Source: Actinoplanes teichomyceticus ATCC 31121 (GTDB lineage: Bacteria > Actinomycetota > Actinomycetes > Mycobacteriales > Micromonosporaceae). From it: a stretch of 64,000 nucleotides of DNA. The stretch lies in the NCBI RefSeq assembly GCF_003711105.1, contig NZ_CP023865.1:5171001-5235000 (forward strand), read 5' to 3'. Every line of letters starts with the position of its first letter. Positions within the stretch are counted from its first letter, which is position 1. The notes under the pieces were generated by a model. It was not told the DNA's origin. It ran no database searches and saw only the letters and a program-made list of their open reading frames with translations. Shown here piece by piece: positions 34,636 to 43,546 of this stretch. The position numbers and the translations under genes were made by a program.

Positions 34636-35802
34636 TCACGGGCGCGCCGGGAACATGACGACCATCGCGACCCCGGGGTCGCGGGCCTCGGCGACCGCCT
34701 GGCCGCCGTGCGCGACCGCGAGCTGCCGGACGATCCACAGCCCCAGCCCGACACCCTGCTCCCCCTGCGCCGCGAACCGGCCGAACAGATCCTTGCGAAG
34801 GGTCTCCGGGATGCCGGGCCCGTGGTCGCGCACCTCCAGCCGGTCGGTGGCGCCGTCCCGGGCGACCCGTACGACGATCGGCGGCCGCCCGTAGCGCAGC
34901 GCATTGGTGAGCAGGTTGATCAGGATCTGTTCGAAGCGCTGCCGGTCCACGCAGAGCGTGGCGTCCTCGGCGATCTCCACCCGGATGTCCGCGCCCGGGT
35001 GGACGTACGACAGCGCGTCGCGCACGAGCTCGCGCGCCGGATACTCGCCCAGGTCCAGCTTCAGGCGCCCGGAGCTGTCGATGCGCTGCACGTCGAGCAG
35101 GGCGTCGGCCAGCCGGTGCAGCCGCGCGGTCTGCCGCAGCGCCACGTCCAGCATGCCGGCCCGCGTCCCGGTGGCGTCCTCGCGCAGCTCGTCGAGCACC
35201 AGCCGCACCGCGCCCAGCGGGCTGCGGACGTCGTGCGCCAGCGTATTGATCATCGCGGCGCGCCACCGCTCGATGCGGGCCAGCCGCTCCCGCTCGTCGC
35301 GCAGGTGCCGGGCCTGCGCCTCGATCAGCAGCGCGACGGCGAGCGCGACCGGCATCAGGACGGCGGCGCCGGCCAGCACCACGGGCGGCTGTCCGGTGAG
35401 GATCAGCGGCACCAGGTACGCGAGGGTGGCCGGGACGGCGTAGGCCAGCAGGATCCACCGCGGGAAGTGCAGCGCCGCCCAGGCGTAGACCAGCACCAGG
35501 AACGGGCCGGTGCCGGTCGCGACCCCGCCGAACGACCAGGTGGACAGCCCGAGCACGGCGAAGGCCGGCAGGGCGAGCAGGGCCGGCGCGTGCGGGGCGG
35601 CCCGCTCCCACGGGATCGCGACGGCGGCCGGCGCCAGGACGAAGTCGCACGCCGCGACGACGAGCAGCCGCCCGGACCGGTCCGGGTCGCTCAGCATGCC
35701 GACCAGCGCCAGCGCCCCGGCCAGCGCGAACAGCGCGGCGCTCTGCCGGGCGGCGGCGCGCGCCCCGGTGCCGAGAAGCCGGAAGATCCTGGTCTGCTCT
35801 AC
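34636..35802 (-). CDS. Orphan membrane sensor histidine kinase
   Basis: Two-component sensor with six predicted membrane helices (from SAALFALAGALALVG to VVLAGAAVLMPVALAVALLI), then a kinase core: the H box TLAHDVRSPLGAVRL with phospho-accepting His, N box LINLLTNALRYG, G1 RDHGPGIP and G2 GVGLGLWIVRQ. No response regulator is adjacent. The start is unclear: the first in-frame ATG (35697) would cut the first helix and leave five, and the next start, a GTG at 35988, lies inside the upstream dehydrogenase gene. A TATCCT box 6 nt before an in-frame GTA codon at 35802 makes that codon the likely position, as a rare start or a mutated/misread GTG. I use 35802 as the boundary with that caveat. Confidence 0.78.
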   Translation of the reverse strand, partial: VEQTRIFRLLGTGARAAARQSAALFALAGALALVGMLSDPDRSGRLLVVAACDFVLAPAAVAIPWERAAPHAPALLALPAFAVLGLSTWSFGGVATGTGPFLVLVYAWAALHFPRWILLAYAVPATLAYLVPLILTGQPPVVLAGAAVLMPVALAVALLIEAQARHLRDERERLARIERWRAAMINTLAHDVRSPLGAVRLVLDELREDATGTRAGMLDVALRQTARLHRLADALLDVQRIDSSGRLKLDLGEYPARELVRDALSYVHPGADIRVEIAEDATLCVDRQRFEQILINLLTNALRYGRPPIVVRVARDGATDRLEVRDHGPGIPETLRKDLFGRFAAQGEQGVGLGLWIVRQLAVAHGGQAVAEARDPGVAMVVMFPARP

Positions 35803-35858
35803 GCCGACAGGATATTGGCGGTCCGTCGTGCGGTTCCCGGCTTGTCGCAGAAAGGCCG

Positions 35859-36797
35859 CTAGACGACCCGGTTGCGCAGCGGCTGCCCGGCTCGCAACGC
35901 CCTCACGTTCTCCTCGATCAGGGCGGCCGCGCCGAGCGGCCGGCCGCCGGCCGCGTGCGGCGTGATGATCACGTTCGGCTCGTCCCACAGCCCGGACCCG
36001 GCCGGCAGCGGCTCGGTCTCGAACACGTCGAGGGCCGCGCCGGCGATCCGCCCGCGGCGCAGCGCGGCGAGCAGAGCGGCCTCGTCCAGGGTGCTGCCCC
36101 GGCCGACGTTGATCACCCAGGCGTGCGCCGGGAGCCGGTCCAGCACGGCGGCGTTGACCGCCCGCTCGGTCTCCGGCAGCGCCGGCAGGATCGCGATCAG
36201 CACGTCGGCGGTGGGTAGCAGCTCGGGCAGCCGCCGCGGGGTGACGACCGGGAAGCCGTGCCGCTCGCCGGCCGTACGCGCCACCCCGGTGACCCGGGCG
36301 CCGAGCGCGGCCAGCAGCGGGGCCAGGGTCCCGGCGATCCCGCCGAAGCCCCAGATCACCACGTGCGCGTCGCGCAGCGTACGGAAGGCGCCCGGCTCCC
36401 GGACCGGCTGCAATCCGCCCAGCTCCGCCGCCCAGCGGTGCCCGATCTGGGCCCGGACCAGCAGGTTCAGCCGGCGGGCGGCGGCCAGCACGAGGGCCAG
36501 CGTGTGTTCGGCGACGGTGCGGTCGTGCAGCCCGAGCCCGGCGGTGACGATCACCCCGGGCGCGAACCCGGCCCGCAGCACGGCGTCCGGCCCGGCGGCC
36601 AGGGTCTGCACCCAGCGCAGCCGGGTCAGCTGCCGCGCCGCGCCGGCCAGCTGGGTCGGCGGGTTGCCCCAGACGACCAGCGCCTCGGCGTCGGCGTGCC
36701 GCTCCGGGATCGGCTCGGCGACCGGGTAGACCACGCCGGTGACGCCCTCCGGCAGGGTGAGGTCGAGTTCCACCGAGTCGGGCAGCAGCAGCTTCAT
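35859..36797 (-). CDS. D-isomer 2-hydroxyacid dehydrogenase
   Basis: An NAD(P)-dependent dehydrogenase of the phosphoglycerate/hydroxypyruvate-reductase family (312 residues). The Rossmann loop reads VVIWGFGGIAGTLAPLLAALGA. The catalytic set is present: Arg in INVGRGSTLDEAAL, Glu in DVFETEPLP and His in ITPHAAGGRP. The N-terminal flavodoxin-like lid is short, as in the compact glyoxylate-reductase-like group. Substrate unknown. It lies 19 nt after the GT39-like gene on the same strand, so it is probably cotranscribed with it; the histidine kinase gene follows it. Confidence 0.92.
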   Translation of the reverse strand: MKLLLPDSVELDLTLPEGVTGVVYPVAEPIPERHADAEALVVWGNPPTQLAGAARQLTRLRWVQTLAAGPDAVLRAGFAPGVIVTAGLGLHDRTVAEHTLALVLAAARRLNLLVRAQIGHRWAAELGGLQPVREPGAFRTLRDAHVVIWGFGGIAGTLAPLLAALGARVTGVARTAGERHGFPVVTPRRLPELLPTADVLIAILPALPETERAVNAAVLDRLPAHAWVINVGRGSTLDEAALLAALRRGRIAGAALDVFETEPLPAGSGLWDEPNVIITPHAAGGRPLGAAALIEENVRALRAGQPLRNRVV

Positions 36798-36816
36798 GGG
36801 TGGTGAGCCTGCCAGG

Positions 36817-38376
36817 TCAGCGGCGCGGCCGGTACAGCACCGCGGTGGCGTGTTTGCGTTTCCAGCGGCCCACCTCGGCGTATTCGGTGGTCAGCAGCTC
36901 ACGCAGGCCGGGGCGGACGGTCAGCGGGTCGGGCCGCCGGTCGGCCACCATCAGCCAGATCCCGGTGGAGCCGGCCAGCCGCGCCGCGTCGTCCGGGTGC
37001 TCGGCGGCGATCAGCAGACCGGTCCGCGTGGACGGGATGCTGAGCAGGACGTCGCGCGGCCGGCTGGGCAGCCGGCGCAGGTAGTAGTCCATCCCGGCGC
37101 GCATCGCCCGGTTCCGCGGTGGGTAGACGATCACGTCGCCCGGCTGTTCGTACCGGCCGACCAGGGCGGCCAGGCCCCGGTAGTCCGGGCCGTTCTTCGC
37201 GGTCGGCTGGCGGATCGCCCGCTGCCCCGGCACGGCGACCGCGGCGAGCAGCAGCAGCACCGCGCCGATCCGCAGCAGCCGGCCGTCGAGCAGCCCGCGC
37301 CAGGTGCGCGGCTGCGGTGCGCCGGCGGCGAGGGCGACCGCGGCCAGAAGCGCCAGCGGGGCCAGCGCGACGAGCATGTACCGGGCCACCCACATCGGCG
37401 TGACCAGCACCGACGCGACCGCGACCGCGATCACCGGGGCGAGCGCCAGCACCGCCACCGGCACCAGCCGGCGCGCCGGATGCCACACCGCGAGCACCGC
37501 CATGCCCAGCAGCAGCCAGGCCACCGGGCTGGACCCGGTGATCTCCGCGGGCATCCGGCGGATCGCGCTCGCCGTGATCGGCGGCACCCAGTGCAGCTGG
37601 GTGCTGTCCTGCCGGGCGCCGAGGCCGGCCAGGGGTGCCAGCGGCGCCACCGCGACGACGACGGTGAGCAACCAGATCCCGGCCAGCCGGGGGTCACGCC
37701 GCCGCCGGGCGACGATGCCGACCGCGACGGCATGGGCGGCCAGGGTGCTGAGCGCGACGAGGTGGAACGCGCCGAGCAGCAGGACGGCGCCGCCGTAGAG
37801 CACCCAGACGTACCTACGCCGTGCCGCCGGGACGCCGGTGGCCGCGGCGTCGGGCCCGGCCGTCCGTGCGGCGTCGCGGCCACCCACCGCGACGAGCAGG
37901 AGCAGCAGCGAGAGCATGGAGAAGAAGCAGACGAACGCGTACGGGCGGGCCTCCGCCGCGTAGCGCGACGTGTTGGGGACGATCACCAGGAGCACGCCGG
38001 CGGTCAGCCCGATCAGCGGGGTGAACAGCCGGCGGCCGAGCTCGGCGGTCAGTCCCACCGCCGCGGCCATCGCCAGGATCGAGGGCAGCCGCAGGGACAG
38101 CTCGCCGTCGCCGAAGAGCGATGTCCAGAAGCGCAGGAACGCGTAGTACGTGCCGAACACCGCGTCCACGTTGTGGATCAGCCGCCAGATCTGTCCGAGG
38201 GTCCGCTGCGACACCTCGGCGGAGGTCACCTCGTCCCAGCTCAGCCGCGGGCGGGTGGCGCCGGTCAGGGCGACGGCGAGCATCAGCAGCGCGGAGATCG
38301 ATCCGGGCAGGACCGCCCGTGCGCGGTCTGCCGCGACGGACGTCTCCGGCCGGACGGCGTTCCCGGGCTCGCTCAC
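36817..38376 (-). CDS. GT39-like (ArnT/PMT-type) membrane glycosyltransferase
   Basis: A polytopic GT-C fold glycosyltransferase of about 519 residues that would use a polyprenyl-phosphate sugar donor on an extracytoplasmic acceptor. Ten or more hydrophobic helices are visible. The first extracytoplasmic loop has the acidic motif LSWDEVTSAEVS, the usual Asp/Glu of GT-C enzymes, and PSILAMAAAVGLTAELGRRLF and RYAAEARPYAF match the PMT/ArnT pattern. The C-terminal quarter (about 420-519) is a soluble domain. Start is GTG 38376 with GGGGGAGAG 6 nt upstream. It precedes the 2-hydroxyacid dehydrogenase by 19 nt. Acceptor unknown. Confidence 0.88.
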   Translation of the reverse strand: MSEPGNAVRPETSVAADRARAVLPGSISALLMLAVALTGATRPRLSWDEVTSAEVSQRTLGQIWRLIHNVDAVFGTYYAFLRFWTSLFGDGELSLRLPSILAMAAAVGLTAELGRRLFTPLIGLTAGVLLVIVPNTSRYAAEARPYAFVCFFSMLSLLLLLVAVGGRDAARTAGPDAAATGVPAARRRYVWVLYGGAVLLLGAFHLVALSTLAAHAVAVGIVARRRRDPRLAGIWLLTVVVAVAPLAPLAGLGARQDSTQLHWVPPITASAIRRMPAEITGSSPVAWLLLGMAVLAVWHPARRLVPVAVLALAPVIAVAVASVLVTPMWVARYMLVALAPLALLAAVALAAGAPQPRTWRGLLDGRLLRIGAVLLLLAAVAVPGQRAIRQPTAKNGPDYRGLAALVGRYEQPGDVIVYPPRNRAMRAGMDYYLRRLPSRPRDVLLSIPSTRTGLLIAAEHPDDAARLAGSTGIWLMVADRRPDPLTVRPGLRELLTTEYAEVGRWKRKHATAVLYRPRR

Positions 38377-38512
38377 GTGGCGCTCTCCCCCGCCGGCGCT
38401 ACCCGGCATCCGCTCGGCTCCTCGCCTCAGGGAACGTATCGTGCCCGCGCCAGAGCCCGGTCCGGTGAGCTTTCTCATGCACCCGGCCGTGTACCCGCGC
38501 CGGGCGCGCACG

Positions 38513-38547
38513 GCGGAGGCCACGGCGGCACGTGCCGTGGCCTCCGC
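38513..38547 (-). terminator. 14-bp stem terminator of phoX
   Basis: GCGGAGGCCACGGC (38513-38526) pairs perfectly with GCCGTGGCCTCCGC (38534-38547) over a 7-nt loop, 13 bp beyond the phoX stop codon on the minus strand. Confidence 0.75.
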
Positions 38548-38560
38548 GCGGGTCCGCCGG

Positions 38561-40672
38561 TCAGCTGCCGACCGGGCCGCCGTCGGGGCGCCAGGTGACG
38601 ATGACCGACGGCTTGGCGTAGCCGCCGTCCGGCCACACCGAGGCCGGCTTGTCCACGGTGGCGCCGGAGATCTCACCCGGGTGCTGGACCGCGGTGAAGA
38701 CCGACCGGTCGTCCGAGGTGATGAACGGGCCGCAGGTCTCGGCGCCACGCGGCACCGTGAGGAACTGCTTCAGGTGGCCCTTCTCCCGGCCCTCGATCGG
38801 CGTGGCGAACAGGCCGTCGTTGCTGCCCAGCGCGTTGCCGTCGGTGGAGATCCACAGGTTGCCGGCGCTGTCGAAGGCGACGTTGTCCGGGCAGGAGATC
38901 GGCGAGACGGCGCTCTTGTCGTACCCGCCGAAGTAGGTGTCGGCGGCGGCCGGGTCGCCGCAGACGATCGGCAGCGCCCAGGTGAACGTGGTGCCGGTGT
39001 GGTCGCCGCCGTCCTCGACGATCTCGAAGATGTGGCCGTGCTTGTTGGCGTTGCGCGGGTTGGCCTCGTCCGCGGGCGCGTTGGCGCCGACGCCGCGGTT
39101 GGAGTTGTTCGTCATCGCCGCGTAGATCTTGCCGGTGCGCAGGCTCGGCTGCACGTCCTCCGGGCGGTCCATCTTGGTCGCGCCGACCGCGTCACCGGCG
39201 AGCCGGGTGAAGGTGAGCACGTCGGCCGCGGTCATCCCGGGAACGAAGGAGTGGTTGCCGGAGACCAGCTTGATCCACTGGCCGCGGCCGTCGAACCGGC
39301 CGTCGGCGGGCAGCTTGCCGGTGCCGTCGATCTCGGCGGCCGGGCTGTCACCGGTGACCTTGGCGACGTAGAGCGTGCCGGACTCCAGCAGGGTCAGGTT
39401 GTGCCGGCGGGCCAGGTGCGAGTGCCCGGGCATGAACTTCTTGTCGGACACGAACTTGTACAGGTACTCGAACCGCTCGTCGTCACCCATGTACGCCACC
39501 ACGTGGCCGTTGCGGGCCACGATGACGTTCGCGCCCTCGTGCTTGAGCCGGCCCAGCGCGGTGTGCTTGCGCGGCGTGGAGTCCGGGTCGAACGGGTCCA
39601 CCTCGACCACCCAGCCGAAACGGTGCGCCTCGTTCGGGTGCTTGGCCAGGTCGAACCGCTCCTGGGCACGGTCCCACTTGCGCGAGCCGCTGGGGTACCG
39701 GGCGGTGGTGGTGATGCCGTAGCGGGCCAGCTTCGGCTTGAGCGCCTCGGGGGCCTGGTCGGCGCCGACGAAGTACTGGTTGAAGTTCTCCTCGCCGGAG
39801 AGCACCGTGCCCCACGGGGTGACGCCGCCGGAGCAGTTGTTCAGCGTGCCGATGACCGTGGTGCCGCGCGGGTCGGCGGCGGTGCGCAGCCAGGCCGACC
39901 CGGCGGCCGGGCCGGTCAGGCGGAACGTGCTGGCCAGGGCGGTGAACCGGCGGTTGTAGTGCAGGCGGCGGCTCTTCACCGGACGCCACTGCCCGGTACG
40001 CCCGACCCGCTCGATCTCCACCACGGACAGACCGTGCGCGGCCATGGCCACCTCGATCTGCTCCACGGTGAGCGCGTCCAGGGTGGTGAAGCCCGGGAAC
40101 ATCAGCTCCTCGTTGGTGTACTCGTGGTTGACCACCAGCAGCGCCTTGTCGTCGCAGCCGGGCAGCGGCAGCACGCCGACGAAGTCGTTGTTGAAGCCGA
40201 ACTGCCGGGCCTGCCGGGCCGCGGTCTGGTGGTGCAGGTCGAACTCGGGGGCGCCGGCGACGACCGGGTCGCCCCAGCGGATCACCACGGAGGTGCGGTA
40301 GCCGGCCGGGATGGTGACCGCGTCCAGGGTGTTCGGCGCGACCGGCTCGAAGGTGAGGGCGCCGGCCCGGGTGGGCTTGGGCTTGCGGCCACCGGCCAGC
40401 GCCTCGGTGGCGGGGGCGGCGGCGGCCGGGCTCGCCAGGCCGGCCACCGCGGCGCCGCCGAAGCCGAGCACCATGGCGCCGACGGCGCCGGCGCGGACCA
40501 CGCCGCGGCGGCTCATCTCGGCGTTGACCACGTCACCGAGGTACGGGTTGGCCGACTCGTTGGGCGCGGGGTGGTCACACGCGTTGCCGCATCGGTAGAG
40601 ACAGGTCATCGCGTCCCGGCTGCCGCCACTGTGTCCGAGCAGCGGAAGAAGACGGCGATTGGTGTCTGGCAT
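38561..40672 (-). CDS. phoX: PhoX-type alkaline phosphatase (DUF839), Tat-exported
   Basis: A secreted alkaline phosphatase of the PhoX family that releases phosphate from phosphate esters, usually with Ca/Fe cofactors. The 703-residue product has an actinobacterial PhoX N-terminus with TCLYRCGNACDHPAPN, then a twin-arginine motif (EMSRRGVVRAGAV, Arg pair about residue 54) and an Ala-rich hydrophobic core, so Tat export is predicted. The catalytic part has VVNHEYTNEELMFPG, NNCSGGVTPWGTVLSGEENF, HEGANVIVARNGHVVAYMGDDERFEY and PDNVAFDSAGNLWISTDGN, all typical. ATG 40672 has GGAG upstream. A perfect 11-bp-spaced PHO box (40756-40773) marks control by PhoP under phosphate limitation, and a 14-bp-stem terminator follows the gene. 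Confidence 0.96.
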   Translation of the reverse strand: MPDTNRRLLPLLGHSGGSRDAMTCLYRCGNACDHPAPNESANPYLGDVVNAEMSRRGVVRAGAVGAMVLGFGGAAVAGLASPAAAAPATEALAGGRKPKPTRAGALTFEPVAPNTLDAVTIPAGYRTSVVIRWGDPVVAGAPEFDLHHQTAARQARQFGFNNDFVGVLPLPGCDDKALLVVNHEYTNEELMFPGFTTLDALTVEQIEVAMAAHGLSVVEIERVGRTGQWRPVKSRRLHYNRRFTALASTFRLTGPAAGSAWLRTAADPRGTTVIGTLNNCSGGVTPWGTVLSGEENFNQYFVGADQAPEALKPKLARYGITTTARYPSGSRKWDRAQERFDLAKHPNEAHRFGWVVEVDPFDPDSTPRKHTALGRLKHEGANVIVARNGHVVAYMGDDERFEYLYKFVSDKKFMPGHSHLARRHNLTLLESGTLYVAKVTGDSPAAEIDGTGKLPADGRFDGRGQWIKLVSGNHSFVPGMTAADVLTFTRLAGDAVGATKMDRPEDVQPSLRTGKIYAAMTNNSNRGVGANAPADEANPRNANKHGHIFEIVEDGGDHTGTTFTWALPIVCGDPAAADTYFGGYDKSAVSPISCPDNVAFDSAGNLWISTDGNALGSNDGLFATPIEGREKGHLKQFLTVPRGAETCGPFITSDDRSVFTAVQHPGEISGATVDKPASVWPDGGYAKPSVIVTWRPDGGPVGS

Positions 40673-40755
40673 TGGTTCTCCCTCGTGGATGTCCGCGCTG
40701 ATGGCGGGCAATCGCCGACGGTAGGTGCGCGGGTGTACGCCGGCCACCGGCTCCG

Positions 40756-40773
40756 GGTGAACGTGAGGTGAAC
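40756..40773 (-). promoter_or_regulatory. PHO box of phoX
   Basis: Read on the minus strand, GTTCACC-TCAC-GTTCACC: two direct repeat units exactly 11 bp apart, matching the Streptomyces PhoP-binding PHO box. It lies 84-101 bp upstream of the phoX start, a normal activator position. Confidence 0.8.
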
Positions 40774-40858
40774 GTCGATGTCGGTCACCGGTCGGGCACG
40801 CACCGGCTCGGACACCCCGCCGATCCGGGGCGGAATCCGCCCTGTCCGGACCTTCTGC

Positions 40859-40870
40859 GTTAACGCTAAC
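40859..40870 (+). promoter_or_regulatory. LacI-type operator upstream of the GH51 gene
   Basis: GTTAACGCTAAC, a near palindrome (half GTTA / TAAC with one off-centre mismatch), resembles the GTTAGCGCTAAC operators of LacI-family sugar repressors in actinobacteria. It is 160 bp before the GH51 start. Confidence 0.55.
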
Positions 40871-40930
40871 AAGACCGAGTCCGGCGCGCCAGGGACGCAA
40901 TTGAGCAGCTCGGACATCGACACCGTCCTC

Positions 40931-40960
40931 TTGACAAGCACATCGATGTTTGCGTACACA
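40931..40960 (+). promoter_or_regulatory. Likely promoter of the GH51/GH43 operon
   Basis: TTGACA (40931-40936) and TACACA (40955-40960) with an 18-bp spacer look like a sigma-70-type promoter with a leader of about 65 nt to the GH51 start. The interval 40673-41030 otherwise holds the PHO box and the operator. Confidence 0.5.
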
Positions 40961-41030
40961 TTGCTGAGCTCGCGGTACCGAAACATCCCCGACACACTCG
41001 CGTTGCGTTCCCCGTACCGGAGGACCCCTC

Positions 41031-43535
41031 ATGCCCAGAATCCGAACCCGCCTGGCCGGCGCGGCAGCCCTGCTGGTGTCGCTGCCGCTCGCGGTCGCCC
41101 CGCCGGTCTCGGCCGCCGCCGCCGAACCGGACTACTCGATCAGGGTGAGCCCGGACGCCACCGGCCCGGCCCTGTCGAAGCAGCAGTACGGCGTCTTCTT
41201 CGAGGACATCAACTACGCCGCCGACGGTGGCCTCTACGCCGAACTGGTCCGCAACCGCTCGTTCGAGTTCACCGCCACCGACGCCGCCGGGTTCACCGGC
41301 CTGACCGCTTGGACGCCCACCGGCGCCGCCACCGTGGTCAACGACGATCAGCGGCTCAACGAGCGCAACCGCAACTACCTCAAGCTCACCGGTCCGGCCG
41401 CGGTCACCAACGCCGGCTACGACACCGGCATCGCCGTACGCGACGGCGCCACCTACGACTTCTCGGTGTGGGCGCGCACCGACGCGGCCGGCGGCGCCCC
41501 GCTCACCGTCACGCTGCGCACCAGCGACGGCGCCGCCCTGGCCGCGCCGCTGCGCCTGACCGCGAAGAGCGACACCTGGACGAGGTACACCGGCACGCTG
41601 CGCGCCACCGGCACCAGCGACCGGGCCCGGCTCACCGTCGACAGCCGGGGCGCCGGCACGCTGCGGCTGGACGAGATCTCGCTGTTCCCCCGGGACACCT
41701 ACAAGGGCCGCCGCAACGGCCTGCGCAAGGACCTGGCCGAGAAGATCGAGGCGCTGCACCCGGGCTTCGTCCGGTTCCCCGGCGGCTGCCTGGTCAACAC
41801 CGGCAGCATGTACCCGTACGACGCCGCGAACGGCTACCCGCGGGCCCGGTCGTACCAGTGGAAGGACACCGTCGGGCCGGTCGAGACCCGGGCGACGAAC
41901 AAGAACTTCTGGGGCTACAACCAGTCCTACGGCCTCGGCTACTACGAGTACTTCCAGTTCTCCGAGGACATCGGCGCGATGCCGCTGCCGGTGCTGCCGG
42001 CCCTGGTCACCGGCTGCGGGCAGAACCGGGCCACGAACGACCCGGCGCTGCTGCGGCAGCACATCCAGGACGCGCTGGACCTGATCGAGTTCGCCAACGG
42101 CCCGGTCACCTCGACCTGGGGCAGGCTGCGCGCCGACATGGGACACCCGAAGCCGTTCGGGCTGACCACCGTCGCGGTCGGCAACGAGGAGAACCTGCCC
42201 GAGGAGTACTGGGCGAACTTCCTGCAGTTCGAGTCGGCGATCAAGGCGAAGCACCCGGACATCACCGTGGTGAGCAACTCCGGCCCGGACGACCAGGGCG
42301 GCACGTTCGAGAACCTGTGGGCCAAGAACCGCTCGCACGGCAGCGACATGGTCGACGAGCACTACTACAACAGTCCCGCCTGGTTCCTGCAGAACAACGC
42401 GCGCTACGACACCTACGACCGCAACGGCCCGAAGGTCTTCCTCGGCGAGTACGCGTCGCTGGACGCCAAGTTCTCCAACTCGCTGGCCGAGGCGGCCTAC
42501 ATGACCGGCCTGGAGCGCAACGCCGACGTGGTCAAGATGGCGTCCTACGCGCCGCTGCTGGCCAACATCGACAACGTGCAGTGGAAGCCGGACATGATCT
42601 GGTTCGACAACGACGAGTCCTGGGGCTCCACCAGCTACCAGGTGCAGAAGCTGTTCATGAACAACGTCGGTGACCGGGTGGTGCCGAGCACGGTCAGCGG
42701 CGGCGGCGTGGTGCGGCCCAGGCCGATCACCGGCGCGGTCGGCCTGTCCACCTGGCGCACCGCGGCGACCTATGACGACGTCAAGGTCACCCGCCCGGAC
42801 GGCACGGTGCTGTTCAGCGACGACTTCAACGACGGCGACGCCGACGGCTGGACCGCGGTGCAGCCGCGCGGCACGTGGACGGCGACCGGCGGCGGGTACG
42901 CCCAGACCGACACCGCCTCCGAGGACACCATGGTCAAGGCGGCGACGATCACCGACACCGACTACGACTACACGCTGAAGGCGACCAAGCAGGCCGGCGC
43001 CGAGGGCTTCCTGGTGGCGTTCGGCGTCCAGGAGACCGGCAACTTCTACTGGTGGAACCTGGGCGGCTGGAACAACACCCAGGGCGCCGTGGAGAAGGGC
43101 GTCACCAGCGCCAAGGAGCAGCTGCTCACCAAGCCGAACACGGTGGAGACCGGCCGCACCTACGACCTCAAGGTCCAGGTCCGGGGCACCAGGGTCACGC
43201 TGTTGCTGGACGGCGTGGAGTGGGGCAGCTTCGACGACAACGCGGTCACCGAGCCGTTCGCTCAGGTGGTCACCACCGACACGAAGACCGGCGAGCTGAT
43301 CGTGAAGGTGGTCAACGCCCAGGACAAGCCGGCGGTCACCCGCATCGACCTCGGTGGCCGCAAGGTCGCCACGACCGCGAAGATGACCGTCCTGGCCGGC
43401 GACCCGGGTGAGCAGAACACCCGTACCGCCGAGCCGATCCAGCCGGTGACCAGCACGGTCCGCGGCGTCTCGGCGGACTTCACCCGCGAGTTCCCGGCGA
43501 ACTCGGTCACCTTCCTGCGCATCCGGACCCGATGA
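41031..43535 (+). CDS. Secreted GH51 alpha-L-arabinofuranosidase, multidomain
   Basis: Removes alpha-L-arabinofuranosyl side chains from arabinoxylan or arabinan. A Sec signal peptide (residues 1-30, ending VSAAAAEP) precedes an 834-residue protein. The GH51 barrel has the acid/base Glu386 in VAVGNEENLPE and the nucleophile Glu473 in VFLGEYASLDAK; KQQYGVFFEDINYAADGGLYAELVRNRSFE is the family start. A carbohydrate-binding-like insert (about 85-220) splits it early. A second insert (about 578-720) has the FSDDFNDGDADGWT pattern of LamG/CBM66-like domains, and the C-terminal beta domain returns at VVNAQDKPAVTRIDLGGRK. First gene of an operon with the GH43-type gene 11 nt downstream; a LacI-type operator and promoter lie upstream. 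Confidence 0.95.
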   Translation: MPRIRTRLAGAAALLVSLPLAVAPPVSAAAAEPDYSIRVSPDATGPALSKQQYGVFFEDINYAADGGLYAELVRNRSFEFTATDAAGFTGLTAWTPTGAATVVNDDQRLNERNRNYLKLTGPAAVTNAGYDTGIAVRDGATYDFSVWARTDAAGGAPLTVTLRTSDGAALAAPLRLTAKSDTWTRYTGTLRATGTSDRARLTVDSRGAGTLRLDEISLFPRDTYKGRRNGLRKDLAEKIEALHPGFVRFPGGCLVNTGSMYPYDAANGYPRARSYQWKDTVGPVETRATNKNFWGYNQSYGLGYYEYFQFSEDIGAMPLPVLPALVTGCGQNRATNDPALLRQHIQDALDLIEFANGPVTSTWGRLRADMGHPKPFGLTTVAVGNEENLPEEYWANFLQFESAIKAKHPDITVVSNSGPDDQGGTFENLWAKNRSHGSDMVDEHYYNSPAWFLQNNARYDTYDRNGPKVFLGEYASLDAKFSNSLAEAAYMTGLERNADVVKMASYAPLLANIDNVQWKPDMIWFDNDESWGSTSYQVQKLFMNNVGDRVVPSTVSGGGVVRPRPITGAVGLSTWRTAATYDDVKVTRPDGTVLFSDDFNDGDADGWTAVQPRGTWTATGGGYAQTDTASEDTMVKAATITDTDYDYTLKATKQAGAEGFLVAFGVQETGNFYWWNLGGWNNTQGAVEKGVTSAKEQLLTKPNTVETGRTYDLKVQVRGTRVTLLLDGVEWGSFDDNAVTEPFAQVVTTDTKTGELIVKVVNAQDKPAVTRIDLGGRKVATTAKMTVLAGDPGEQNTRTAEPIQPVTSTVRGVSADFTREFPANSVTFLRIRTR

Positions 43536-43546
43536 GGAGCCCGCAC

